64,000 nucleotides of DNA from an uncultured Lachnospiraceae bacterium (lineage in GTDB: Bacteria > Bacillota > Clostridia > Lachnospirales > Lachnospiraceae): NCBI GenBank assembly GCA_910585205.1, contig CAJUCC010000092.1:8866-72865 (forward strand), read 5' to 3'. Position 1 is the stretch's first letter. Each line of letters starts with the position of its first letter. The position numbers and the translations under genes were made by a program. The notes under the pieces were generated by a model, which did no database searches, was not told the origin of the DNA, and was given only the letters and a program-made list of their open reading frames with translations. Shown here in pieces: positions 8,029 through 16,728 of the stretch.

Positions 8029-9387
8029 ATGGCGAGAGAAGGAACGGAAGGAATCGAACTGCTGAAACGCTATTATGAGAAAAACGGCAGCCAGCTTGTT
8101 ATTGTGTACGGACAAAAGCATGCGAAAATCATGAAACAGGTCAGGGCATTTGCCGACGGTAAGACATCTGCCTTTTATCGGGCAAGATCGTGTTCGGAAC
8201 GGGAACAGCTTTTTATCTGGGGAAAGGAATGCGGGGAAAAGGGCGCCGGTCTGCCGGAATATCCGCAGTATACGGAACTGTTTGCCTTTTTGACGGAGCA
8301 GCAGACAGGGAAAGCGGTCATTATCATAGAGGAATTTCAACATTTTGTGAAACAGAGCGGGGATTTTATACCGTCTCTGCTGCGTTTTCTTCATTGCAGC
8401 CGGCAGCCGGTTATAGCAGTTCTCTGTTCGACGGCCGTGGGCTGGATCGAAAACAGCATGGTCTGCAAAATCGGACAGGCGGCCTGCGGGATCGCCGGCT
8501 TTATAAAAATCAAAGAACAGCGTTTTTTTGAACTGGTACGTGCCTTTCCCGGAAGCACCAGGCAGGAGCAGATTGAGACATATGCGGTTCTGGGCGGCTT
8601 TCCGGGTCTGTGGGACCACTTTGAAAAGGGCCTTCCGCCTCGGGAGAATATCTGCCGGTATCTGCTGCACGACGGGGCCTTTCTCCATGAGGAAGCACTT
8701 CGGCTTGTCGCGGGAGAGCTGCGGGAAACCGGGGTATATCATACGATTCTGGCCGCGCTTGCGACGGGAAGGCAGAAACTGAATGATCTCTTTCGGCACA
8801 CCGGGTTTTCCCGGGCCAAGATCAGCGTCTATCTGAAAAATCTGATGGAACTGGAAATTGTGGAAAAGGTATTTTCCTATGATACAGAGGGCAGAGAAAA
8901 TGCTCAGAAAGGGGTCTATCGGATACGGAATCATTTTGTGGCATTTTATTTTCACTATCTGTATCCGCATCTGAGTCGTCTGGATGAAATGTCCCCGGAG
9001 GACTTTTACGACTGTTATATCGCGCCGGATTTTCGCAGTTATGTGACACCCTTTTTCCGGCAAGTCTGTCAGGAATATATGGAATATCTCAACGACAGGC
9101 GGAAACTGCCTTTTTTCTGCACCCGGATGGGAGAATGGGTCGGTAAGGCAGGAACGATTGATCTGATTGCACAGGATGACAGCGGTCATACGATTGTCTG
9201 TCTGTGCGGATGGGAGAAGCCGGTAATGCCGTACGAAGATTACGAGTGGCTGCTTTTTTGTACCCGCAAGGCGCGCCTGCAGGCCGATTATGTATATTTG
9301 TTTTCTGCAGTCCGCTTTGACGGCGCGTTACAGCGGGAGGCGCAGCAAAACGGCAGTCTGCGGTTAATCAGTCTGGATTCGTTTTGA
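8029..9387 (+). CDS. Archaeal-ATPase/DUF234-like protein with lost P-loop
   Basis: A 452-residue protein with the architecture of the ATPase_2 (archaeal-type AAA) plus DUF234 family. It has an N-terminal nucleotide-binding fold, a winged-helix region around residues 250-290 (LNDLFRHTGFSRAKISVYLKNLMELEIVEKV, shortened here for description) and a C-terminal DUF234-like nuclease-fold domain. The Walker A position reads VYGQKHAKIMK with no GKT/S, and Walker B is IIIEEFQHF rather than the usual DEFQ. ATP hydrolysis is therefore doubtful. ATG 8029 is preferred over TTG 8023 because AGGG lies seven bases before it. Its stop overlaps the topB ribosome region. Function unknown. Confidence 0.7.
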   Translation: MAREGTEGIELLKRYYEKNGSQLVIVYGQKHAKIMKQVRAFADGKTSAFYRARSCSEREQLFIWGKECGEKGAGLPEYPQYTELFAFLTEQQTGKAVIIIEEFQHFVKQSGDFIPSLLRFLHCSRQPVIAVLCSTAVGWIENSMVCKIGQAACGIAGFIKIKEQRFFELVRAFPGSTRQEQIETYAVLGGFPGLWDHFEKGLPPRENICRYLLHDGAFLHEEALRLVAGELRETGVYHTILAALATGRQKLNDLFRHTGFSRAKISVYLKNLMELEIVEKVFSYDTEGRENAQKGVYRIRNHFVAFYFHYLYPHLSRLDEMSPEDFYDCYIAPDFRSYVTPFFRQVCQEYMEYLNDRRKLPFFCTRMGEWVGKAGTIDLIAQDDSGHTIVCLCGWEKPVMPYEDYEWLLFCTRKARLQADYVYLFSAVRFDGALQREAQQNGSLRLISLDSF

Positions 9388-9395
9388 GGACCGAT

Positions 9396-11432
9396 ATGGG
9401 TAAGAATTTATTTATTGCGGAAAAGCCGAGCGTGGCACGGGAGTTTGCCGGAGCGCTTGGGTATCGGATGCAGAACCGAAACGGGTATATGGAATCGGAA
9501 GAGGCCATTATTACCTGGTGTGTCGGGCATCTGGTGACAATGAGCTATCCGGAAAAATACGGTGAAAAATACAGACGATGGTCGTTTGAAACATTGCCGT
9601 TTATTCCGAACGTATTTCAGTACGAAGTAATCGACAGTGTAAAGAAACAGTATGAAATTGTCAGCGGCCTGTTAAAAAGGCCGGATGTGGATATTATATA
9701 TGTGTGCACCGACTCCGGGCGGGAGGGCGAATATATATACAGGCTGATTGAACGGCAGGCCGGTGTCACCGGCAAGGTGCGCAAGCGGGTCTGGATAGAT
9801 TCTCAGACGCAGGAGGAAATCCTGCGGGGCATCCGGGAGGCAAAAGATCTGTCAGCTTACGATAATCTGTGTGAAGCCGCCTATCTGCGCGCAAAAGAAG
9901 ATTATCTGATGGGGATTAATTTTTCCCGGGCGCTCACGCTGAAATTCGGCAATTCAGTTCGGAATTATCTCAAGATCGACAAAGCGGTAATTTCCGCCGG
10001 GCGCGTTATGACATGTGTGCTGGGCATTGTGGTAAAGCGGGAGCGCGAGATCCGGGATTTTGTCAAAACACCGTTCTACCGGGTCATTGCCGGTTTGTCG
10101 CATAGCGATCTGGAATGGGAAGGGGAGTGGCGCGTCAGCGCCGGCAGCCGATACGAAAATTCGCCGCTTTTATATAAGGAAAACGGATTTCGAAATAAGG
10201 AGACGGCGGCGGAGCTGATAACACAGTTACAGCAGGAGATACAGGCCGGGCAGGTTCCCGTGATTGAGAAAGTGGAGCGGAAAAAGGAGACAAAGAATCC
10301 GCCGCTGCTCTATAATCTGGCGGAACTGCAGAATGACTGTACCCGGCATTTTAAGATCAGTCCCGATGAAACATTGCGGATTGCACAGGAATTGTATGAA
10401 AAGAAACTGACGACGTATCCCCGTACCGATGCCAGAGTGCTTTCCACAGCGGTAGCCGGGGAGATTGAGAAACAAATCAAAGGGCTGTGCCGCTATGAGC
10501 AGGGTGCGGCCTGTGCACAGGAGATTCTGCAGACAGGCGGGCATCGAAACCTGTCGGCGACGCGGTATGTCAACGACAAACAGATCACGGACCATTATGC
10601 GATCATCCCCACCGGACAGGGGCTGGGGAATCTGAAGGCGCTCTCTCCTGTGGCCGCCAATGTATATGAACTGATCGTAAAACGTTTTCTGAGTATCTTC
10701 TATCCGCCCGCCGTATACCGAAAGACGGCGCTGACGGCGGCAGTGGGAAAGGAACGCTTTTATTCCGCTTTTAAAGCGTTGGAAGAAGAAGGGTATCTGC
10801 GGGTGGTTTCGTATTCTTTTCGCAAAAAAAAGAGCGAAGAGGGACCGGAAAACGGGCAGGAAACGGAACGGGAAGAGCAGACCGAGACCGGCATGGAAGC
10901 GCCTTCTGCGGAGGCATTCGGCCGTCTGAAAAAAGGAATGCGCCTGTCTTTTCGGGAACCGCCGCTTGGAATCAAAGAGGGAGAGACAACACCGCCCAGA
11001 CGGTACAATTCCGGTACATTGATTTTGACAATGGAAAACGCCGGGCAGTTTATCGAGGATGAAACACTGCGGGAACAGATTCGGGGAAGCGGGATCGGCA
11101 CTTCGGCGACCCGAGCGGAAATCCTGAAAAAACTGGTGCATATCGGTTATCTGGCGCTGAACCGGAAAACCCAGATTATCACGCCCACGCTGATGGGGGA
11201 AATGATATATGAGATTGTGGACTGTTCCATCAGACCGCTGCTGAATCCCGCGCTGACGGCAAGCTGGGAGAAAGGGCTGACCCAGGTGGCGGAGGGAACC
11301 ATAACGGGAGAAGAGTATATGGGAAAGCTGGATGATTTCGTGTCCAGACGGACCAACCTGGTGCGGCAGTCCGGTGCGGGGCAAAGCCTGTATGAGAGAT
11401 ATGATATGGCTGCAAAAAATTATGAGAGGTGA
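9396..11432 (+). CDS. topB: DNA topoisomerase III (type IA)
   Basis: A 678-residue type IA topoisomerase that relaxes and decatenates DNA through a 5'-phosphotyrosine link. The N-terminal Toprim domain begins FIAEKPSVAREFA and contains the metal-binding TDSGREGEYIYRL. The active-site tyrosine is in TTYPRTDAR (about residue 341). The region GSGIGTSATRAEI is also typical. No C-terminal zinc fingers are present, as in many TopB proteins. ATG 9396 is chosen because GAGGA sits six bases upstream; TTG 9384 overlaps the previous stop. It is tightly packed between its neighbours. TopB genes are often found on mobile elements, but nothing mobile is visible here. Confidence 0.92.
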   Translation: MGKNLFIAEKPSVAREFAGALGYRMQNRNGYMESEEAIITWCVGHLVTMSYPEKYGEKYRRWSFETLPFIPNVFQYEVIDSVKKQYEIVSGLLKRPDVDIIYVCTDSGREGEYIYRLIERQAGVTGKVRKRVWIDSQTQEEILRGIREAKDLSAYDNLCEAAYLRAKEDYLMGINFSRALTLKFGNSVRNYLKIDKAVISAGRVMTCVLGIVVKREREIRDFVKTPFYRVIAGLSHSDLEWEGEWRVSAGSRYENSPLLYKENGFRNKETAAELITQLQQEIQAGQVPVIEKVERKKETKNPPLLYNLAELQNDCTRHFKISPDETLRIAQELYEKKLTTYPRTDARVLSTAVAGEIEKQIKGLCRYEQGAACAQEILQTGGHRNLSATRYVNDKQITDHYAIIPTGQGLGNLKALSPVAANVYELIVKRFLSIFYPPAVYRKTALTAAVGKERFYSAFKALEEEGYLRVVSYSFRKKKSEEGPENGQETEREEQTETGMEAPSAEAFGRLKKGMRLSFREPPLGIKEGETTPPRRYNSGTLILTMENAGQFIEDETLREQIRGSGIGTSATRAEILKKLVHIGYLALNRKTQIITPTLMGEMIYEIVDCSIRPLLNPALTASWEKGLTQVAEGTITGEEYMGKLDDFVSRRTNLVRQSGAGQSLYERYDMAAKNYER

Positions 11433-11437
11433 CAGAA

Positions 11438-12106
11438 ATGGACTATTTAAAAATCAGCAACCTGTATGATCTGAATGAAACGATTGCGGCAGAAATTTTT
11501 GACGGAGCGGAATATCCCTGGGAGATTCTGCCGAAGATCAGTGCGTTTATCATTCGCCTGGGAAATACGCTGCCAGAGGAAAAATATGAGAAGCGCGGAG
11601 AAAATATCTGGGTGGCCAGAAATGCGAATGTATTTTCTTCCGCTTATATCGGCGGACCTGCGATTATCGATGAGGAGGCGGAGATTCGCCAGTGCGCTTT
11701 TATCCGGGGCAATGCGATTGTGGGAAAAGGTGCCGTGGTGGGGAACTCCACGGAACTGAAAAATGTCATTCTTTTTAATAAAGTGCAGGTGCCGCATTAC
11801 AATTATGTGGGGGACAGTATATTGGGGTACAGGGCGCATATGGGGGCCGGCTCCATCACCTCGAATGTCAAGAGCGATAAAACGCTCGTTGTCGTAAAAT
11901 CAGCGGATGGGAATATCGAGACCGGATTGAAGAAATTCGGTGCGATGCTTGGTGACTGCGTGGAAGTGGGCTGCAACAGTGTGCTGAATCCGGGCAGTGT
12001 AATCGGCAGAGAGACGAATATTTACCCGCTTTCCCGGGTACGGGGATATATTCCTGAAAAAAGTATCTATAAAGATAGTGGAAATATTGTTCGAAAAGAG
12101 ATATAA
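11438..12106 (+). CDS. Left-handed beta-helix acyltransferase-like protein (GlmU/LpxA fold)
   Basis: A 222-residue protein built largely of hexapeptide-type repeats (IGGPAIIDEEAEIRQCAFIRG, AIVGKGAVVGNS, shortened; CVEVGCNSVLNPGSVIGRETNIYPLS). It has a short N-terminal helical part and no nucleotidyltransferase domain. The family resembles the C-terminal acetyltransferase half of GlmU-type pyrophosphorylases and is often called UDP-GlcNAc pyrophosphorylase-like. The substrate is unknown. ATG 11438 follows GAGAGGTGA; the alternative GTG 11429 overlaps topB. A promoter-like TATAAT for the next gene lies across its last codons. Confidence 0.75.
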   Translation: MDYLKISNLYDLNETIAAEIFDGAEYPWEILPKISAFIIRLGNTLPEEKYEKRGENIWVARNANVFSSAYIGGPAIIDEEAEIRQCAFIRGNAIVGKGAVVGNSTELKNVILFNKVQVPHYNYVGDSILGYRAHMGAGSITSNVKSDKTLVVVKSADGNIETGLKKFGAMLGDCVEVGCNSVLNPGSVIGRETNIYPLSRVRGYIPEKSIYKDSGNIVRKEI

Positions 12107-12107
12107 T
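12079..12107 (+). promoter_or_regulatory. Possible promoter of the PAS/GGDEF/GAF gene
   Basis: TGGAAA (12079-12084), 17-base spacer, and a perfect TATAAT (12102-12107) overlapping the stop codon of the preceding gene. The -35 element is weak. Confidence 0.4.
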
Positions 12108-12138
12108 AGGTGCAGGATATAGTCACAAAGGGGATATT

Positions 12139-14361
12139 ATGGCAAATAATCTGGATAATAAAACAATATGTGAGATGATGGAAAACCTGCTGACGGGCGT
12201 GGCGTTTCTTGGACTGCAGGAAGATAAGCTGGAATTTCTGTATATGAACCGCGGTGGATTTCGAATGCTCGGGTACACGCCGGCGACAGGGTATAAGTAC
12301 CTGAATAATCTCGTATCACTGATTCTGGATGACGATAAGCCGAAGTTCTGGCAGGCTATTGAAGACGTGCTGAAGGATGACGGGGCGGTCGATCTGGAAA
12401 TGCGTACCGTAACCGCCAACGGAAACCTGCGCTGGCTGCAGATCCGGGGTAATCTCTACGAGCGCACGGAAGAACGGGCAGTGATCCTGTGTGTATTTCT
12501 GGATGCCACGGACAGAAAGTTCGTGGAAAACGAATTACAGGCGCAGTCGGAGTGGTATCAGATGCTTCTGAAAACAGAAGGGGAGATACTGGCGGACTAC
12601 AATGCCAAAACGGACGTTCTGAATTTAAAGACAGCCAGTGCCTATGGCATGGAAAGCACCCGCATCGAGGATAAATTTATCAGCAAGATGCAGGCAAAGC
12701 CCCGAAAGAGTGCGGCGGAAAAGCGTATTCTGGAAATTATGGAAGAAGCTTTGAAGACGCCCCGGGTCGATATGATCGAATTAAAGACCAATATGATTAA
12801 GGGCGGGGAAGACCGCTGGTACCGCATTCACACCTCCAGTATCGCAGGTGTGGACGGGTATGTCACCCATGTCGTGGGAAAGGTGACGGACATCCACGAA
12901 AACAAACTGCTGCAGGAAGAGCTGCGCGGGAGGGAAAAGCTGGATACGCTTACCGGCTGGTACAATGCGGAGGCAACGCGTGAGCAGGTCAATCAGATTC
13001 TCGGCACTTCGGGGAACCGGGATTTCCATGCGTTAATTCTGATCGATATCAGTGATTTCCGGATTCTGGGCGAAAGTCTGGGGGAAGAACTCGGAAACCG
13101 GATTTTAAAGGATATTACGCAGAAAATCAGCAAAGGATTCAAGCGTTCGGATATACTGGGGCGGCTTGGCGAGGATGAGCTTATTGTCTTTGTACAAAAT
13201 ATCGGTTCTGTCCACAATCTGGATGCGATGGCTTCCATGATCTGCCGTTGCGCGGAAGTGAAGCTGGGCACCGGCGAAGACGGCTTTACGCTGTCGGGCA
13301 GAGTGGGTATCTCGGTTTACCCGCATCAGGGGGATAACTGGTCGGAACTGTATATGAGAGCGGAAAAGGCGATCAACTCCCTGAAAGGCAGCGGCAAGTC
13401 CGGGTATCATATTTATGACCTTTCCGGTATTCTGACAAAAGAGAACGCGGAACTGGAAAAACAGCAGATTTATGACGCGGATGCGGAAGAAAATCTGGAA
13501 CATATGTTTGAACGAATTATCCGGGAAGAAAATTACAATGAAAATCTGACAAGAGCCATGCTGAAAATGGTAATCCGGAATTTCGGATTCCAGAAGGCAT
13601 GTCTGTCTATGGAAGGAAATGACGAGAGACCACCGCTGGAACTGCGGTATTTTAATCCCGGCTATGAGCCGCGGGAAGAGTTCAGCAATATCGATGAGGA
13701 GACGCATAAGTGGGTTTCTTATCTGAAACGGAAGGATATGCTGAATGGTTTTCAGATTATACATAATTATGATGACGTTCCGGAAGAACTGTCTTCTTAT
13801 ATGATACGCAACCGGATCCATACGCTGTTGATACAGCCGATGATGCTGAAAGGCGAGGTCGCCGGTGCATTTCTGATGGGAGAATGTACCGGACGGGAAT
13901 GGCATCTGCATGCCAGTGAAGAGAAAGAACTGAAGCGGATCCTGCAGTTGATTCAGATGTATGTGCTGGCGAATGAACGGAGCCAGAGCGGCCGCGAGCG
14001 TCTGCTGGATGTGGCGCTTCTCGATAATTTCGACAGTTATGTTATGGCAGTCGACTATGACACATACGAATTGTGCTTTGCCAATCGCAAACTCCTTGAT
14101 GCGCTGCCCGATCTTCAGCTGGGGGATTTCTGTTACAGGACCTACGGAAAACAGGACAGGCCGTGTGAATCATGTGTGATGAGAAAACTCGACAGAAATG
14201 ATCCCCATGCAAAGTGGTCGGAGGAATGGTTCAGCTCTTCGCTGCGAAGCTGGCTGAAGGTACACGGTTCCTGGATGCAGAACAGTGCGGATAGTGCCAC
14301 CTGCGTTCTGAACAGTATGGACATTTCGGAATATTTTCTGGGAGACATGGGATTAAAGTAA
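12139..14361 (+). CDS. PAS-PAS-GGDEF(degenerate)-GAF-PAS sensory protein
   Basis: A 740-residue cytoplasmic signalling protein. Residues 10-130 and 130-255 read as two PAS domains (WLQIRGNLYERTEERAV and WYRIHTSSI regions). Residues 265-425 are a GGDEF domain starting DTLTGWYNAEA, with GEDEL in place of GGDEF, so cyclase activity is uncertain. Residues 445-620 resemble a GAF domain. The C-terminal 110 residues look like another PAS domain with CESC near residue 675, a pair of cysteines that could bind metal or sense redox state. No EAL domain is present. Ribosome site AAAGGGG lies six to seven bases before the ATG. Confidence 0.75.
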   Translation: MANNLDNKTICEMMENLLTGVAFLGLQEDKLEFLYMNRGGFRMLGYTPATGYKYLNNLVSLILDDDKPKFWQAIEDVLKDDGAVDLEMRTVTANGNLRWLQIRGNLYERTEERAVILCVFLDATDRKFVENELQAQSEWYQMLLKTEGEILADYNAKTDVLNLKTASAYGMESTRIEDKFISKMQAKPRKSAAEKRILEIMEEALKTPRVDMIELKTNMIKGGEDRWYRIHTSSIAGVDGYVTHVVGKVTDIHENKLLQEELRGREKLDTLTGWYNAEATREQVNQILGTSGNRDFHALILIDISDFRILGESLGEELGNRILKDITQKISKGFKRSDILGRLGEDELIVFVQNIGSVHNLDAMASMICRCAEVKLGTGEDGFTLSGRVGISVYPHQGDNWSELYMRAEKAINSLKGSGKSGYHIYDLSGILTKENAELEKQQIYDADAEENLEHMFERIIREENYNENLTRAMLKMVIRNFGFQKACLSMEGNDERPPLELRYFNPGYEPREEFSNIDEETHKWVSYLKRKDMLNGFQIIHNYDDVPEELSSYMIRNRIHTLLIQPMMLKGEVAGAFLMGECTGREWHLHASEEKELKRILQLIQMYVLANERSQSGRERLLDVALLDNFDSYVMAVDYDTYELCFANRKLLDALPDLQLGDFCYRTYGKQDRPCESCVMRKLDRNDPHAKWSEEWFSSSLRSWLKVHGSWMQNSADSATCVLNSMDISEYFLGDMGLK

Positions 14362-14378
14362 AAAAATAATTGTAAATG

Positions 14379-14506
14379 AGACGCCGGCGGAGGCAGTAAG
14401 GGAACCGCGGGCAGGCTCGGCGGAGTGAACCGTATGGATTTGCGGTGCAGTGTGATATGCTTCCCCGGCGCCTGCCGTCAGTTCTTTTACCGCTTCCGCC
14501 GTCTGC
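14379..14506 (+). repeat. Long imperfect inverted repeat (large hairpin) in the 304-base gap after the PAS/GGDEF gene
   Basis: The arm at 14379-14405 is largely complementary to 14481-14506, and an inner arm at 14407-14420 pairs with 14465-14477, giving a hairpin of about 128 bases. There is no T-run after it, so it is not a standard terminator. It could be a structured RNA, a degenerate terminator or a remnant of a small mobile repeat. The rest of the gap holds the promoter of the ABC importer. Confidence 0.5.
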
Positions 14507-14566
14507 GTTTCGATCGGTGATACAATTGTGGCGCCCGATACATTTTATATTTTTCCGATAAAAAAG

Positions 14567-14595
14567 TTGACGAATCTCCGCAAATGGAGTATAGT
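14567..14595 (+). promoter_or_regulatory. Promoter of the ABC importer operon
   Basis: TTGACG (14567-14572), 17-base spacer, TATAGT (14590-14595). Transcription would start near 14602. Confidence 0.8.
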
Positions 14596-14624
14596 AATTT
14601 TTGAAGTTTAAAATATGCGTTAAT

Positions 14625-14642
14625 GCGTTGAAGCGTCAACGC
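14625..14642 (+). promoter_or_regulatory. Leader hairpin just upstream of the importer ribosome site
   Basis: Perfect 7-base arms GCGTTGA and TCAACGC with a 4-base loop, lying just downstream of the predicted transcription start and a few bases before AAAGGTGAGG. It could be an operator or a structure affecting ribosome access. Confidence 0.45.
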
Positions 14643-14665
14643 AAAAAGGTGAGGAGAACGGAATT

Positions 14666-15715
14666 ATGAAAAAGGTATTGGCATTATCTCTTACGGCAGC
14701 CATGGTAATTGCTATGGTGACAGGCTGTGGCTCTGCGGGCGCGGAGAACGGAAATATCGCGGAGCAGGCTCCTGCGGCGGAAACGGAAAGCACACAGGCG
14801 GACGAAGCAGGGGAAGACGCAACGGACGGCAGCGGAGCGGAGGACGGCACGACATACAAGATCGGCGTGCTTCAGCTTACGGAACATGCGGCGCTGGATG
14901 CGGCAAACGAGGGGTTTGTGGCGGCGTTGAACGATGCGGGCATCTCGTATGAGATTGACCAGCAGAATGCACAGAATGACCAGTCTGCATGCCAGACGAT
15001 TGCGGAGAAGCTTGTCAATGACGGAAATGATCTGATTCTTGCGATTGCGACACCTGCTGCACAGGCAGTAGCCGGTGTGACAAGTGATATTCCGATTCTG
15101 GTAACGGCGGTAACGGATCCGGCGGATGCAGGGCTGGTGGAATCCAACGAGACGCCGGGCAACAATGTTTCCGGCACATCCGATCTGACACCGGTAAACG
15201 AGCAGATCGAGCTTTTGACACAACTTCTCCCGGAAGCGAAAACGGTGGGAATCCTGTACTGCTCTGCGGAATCCAATTCGGAATTCCAGGCCAATATGGC
15301 GAAAGAGGCATGTGATGCTGCCGGACTTGCATCGGAAGTATTTACGGTGTCCAGCTCGAATGAGATTCAGCAGGTTGTGGAATCCATGGTAGGAAAGGTG
15401 GATGTTATATACACACCTACGGACAATACGATTGCGGCAGGCATGGCAACGGTGGCGATGGTTGCCAATGACAATGGCCTTCCCACGATCTGCGGAGAAG
15501 AGGGTATGGTAGATGCGGGCGGTCTTGCCACCTATGGAATCGATTATTATCAGATCGGTTATATGGCGGGAGAGCAGGCAGTGGAGATTCTTGTAAACGG
15601 TGCGGATATTTCCACGATGCCCGTCGGTTATCTGAGCGCCGATCAGTGTGCGTTGAAAACAAATCAGGAAACAGCGGATGTTCTTGGCATTGATCTGTCC
15701 GTACTGGAGAAATAA
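14666..15715 (+). CDS. ABC transporter substrate-binding lipoprotein (ABC_sub_bind family)
   Basis: A 349-residue extracytoplasmic lipoprotein. The signal peptide ends in a lipobox VTGC (Cys21), followed by a Glu/Ala-rich linker to about residue 55. The rest is a periplasmic-binding fold of the ABC_sub_bind family: KIGVLQLTEHAALDAANEGF at the start, then DLILAIATPAAQAV, VTDPADAGLV, and the hinge strand VDVIYTPTDNTIA. Family members with known ligands include tryptophan and tyrosine binders (TrpX), but no ligand can be fixed here. It leads a three-gene importer. A terminator-like hairpin after it should make it more abundant than the permease and ATPase. Confidence 0.88.
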   Translation: MKKVLALSLTAAMVIAMVTGCGSAGAENGNIAEQAPAAETESTQADEAGEDATDGSGAEDGTTYKIGVLQLTEHAALDAANEGFVAALNDAGISYEIDQQNAQNDQSACQTIAEKLVNDGNDLILAIATPAAQAVAGVTSDIPILVTAVTDPADAGLVESNETPGNNVSGTSDLTPVNEQIELLTQLLPEAKTVGILYCSAESNSEFQANMAKEACDAAGLASEVFTVSSSNEIQQVVESMVGKVDVIYTPTDNTIAAGMATVAMVANDNGLPTICGEEGMVDAGGLATYGIDYYQIGYMAGEQAVEILVNGADISTMPVGYLSADQCALKTNQETADVLGIDLSVLEK

Positions 15716-15735
15716 AACCGGACTGAACGCGGCAG

Positions 15736-15767
15736 AAAACAGGTCTTCTGGGAGAGGACCTGTTTTT
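15736..15767 (+). terminator. Partial terminator between binding-protein and permease genes
   Basis: Arms AAAACAGGTC (15736-15745) and GACCTGTTTT (15757-15766) with an 11-base loop and T-run. Such intra-operon hairpins favour the proximal binding-protein gene. Confidence 0.7.
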
Positions 15768-15810
15768 GGCCGTATACGGGTTTGGCAATGAACGATGGAG
15801 GATTGGGAAG

Positions 15811-16728
15811 ATGACGGGAATTTTACTTGCAATGCAGGGCGCCGTATCTCAGGGAGTACTCTGGGGCATTATGGTGCTCGGCGTCTATATTACATATAAG
15901 ATACTGGATATAGCGGATCTGACGGTCGACGGGAGTTTTGCGCTTGGCGGATGTGTCTGTGCGGTGATGGTGGTGGAAAAGGGCGTGGATCCGCTTCTGG
16001 CGCTGATACTTGCAACGATAGCGGGAATGCTGGCAGGGGCCGTAACGGGGATGCTGCACACGCTGTTTGATATACCGGCGATTCTGGCAGGTATTTTGAC
16101 GCAGATCGGACTGTGGTCGGTGAATCTGCGCATTATGGGTAAGAGCAATGTTCCCCTTTTGAAGGTAGACACTATTTTCTCGCGGATTGTGGATATGCTT
16201 GGCATTAAGCAGTCTGCGGTTTCACTGGTAATTGGCATTCTGATTGCGATTTTGATTATTTCCTTTTTATACTGGCTGTTTGGTACGGAGATCGGCAGTG
16301 CGCTGCGTGCGACGGGAAATAACGAAGATATGATACGGGCATTGGGAGTCAATACAAAGATTACGAAACTGCTGGCGCTGATTATCAGCAATGGGCTGGT
16401 GGGACTTTCCGGCGGCCTCGTCTGTCAGAGCCAGAAGTATGCGGACATCGGAATGGGGACCGGCGCGATCGTGATCGGTCTTGCGGCAATCGTGATCGGG
16501 GAAGTGCTGATGGGCCGGCTGAAGGCGTTTGGCAGCAAGCTGTCCGGCGCGGTCGTGGGCTGTGTGGTTTATTTCCTGATTCGTGCGATCGTATTGCAGC
16601 TTGGCATGGATGCCAATGACATGAAGCTGCTTTCTGCCATTATCGTGGCGCTGGCGCTCTGTGTTCCGGTTGCAATGGGAAAATGGCGGATATGGAAATC
16701 CTATTCTGAGGAGGGACCGACATGCTGA
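15811..16728 (+). CDS. ABC transporter permease, branched-chain/TrpY-like
   Basis: A 305-residue membrane protein with eight or nine hydrophobic segments of the BPD_transp_2 (LivH-like) type. The sequence DLTVDGSFALGG near residue 35 and TGNNEDMIRALGVN near residue 190 are typical of the permeases partnered with ABC_sub_bind proteins. ATG 15811 follows GGAGG by nine bases; the longer reading from 15766 starts in the terminator. It overlaps the ATPase gene by 7 bases, so the two are co-translated. Confidence 0.88.
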   Translation: MTGILLAMQGAVSQGVLWGIMVLGVYITYKILDIADLTVDGSFALGGCVCAVMVVEKGVDPLLALILATIAGMLAGAVTGMLHTLFDIPAILAGILTQIGLWSVNLRIMGKSNVPLLKVDTIFSRIVDMLGIKQSAVSLVIGILIAILIISFLYWLFGTEIGSALRATGNNEDMIRALGVNTKITKLLALIISNGLVGLSGGLVCQSQKYADIGMGTGAIVIGLAAIVIGEVLMGRLKAFGSKLSGAVVGCVVYFLIRAIVLQLGMDANDMKLLSAIIVALALCVPVAMGKWRIWKSYSEEGPTC

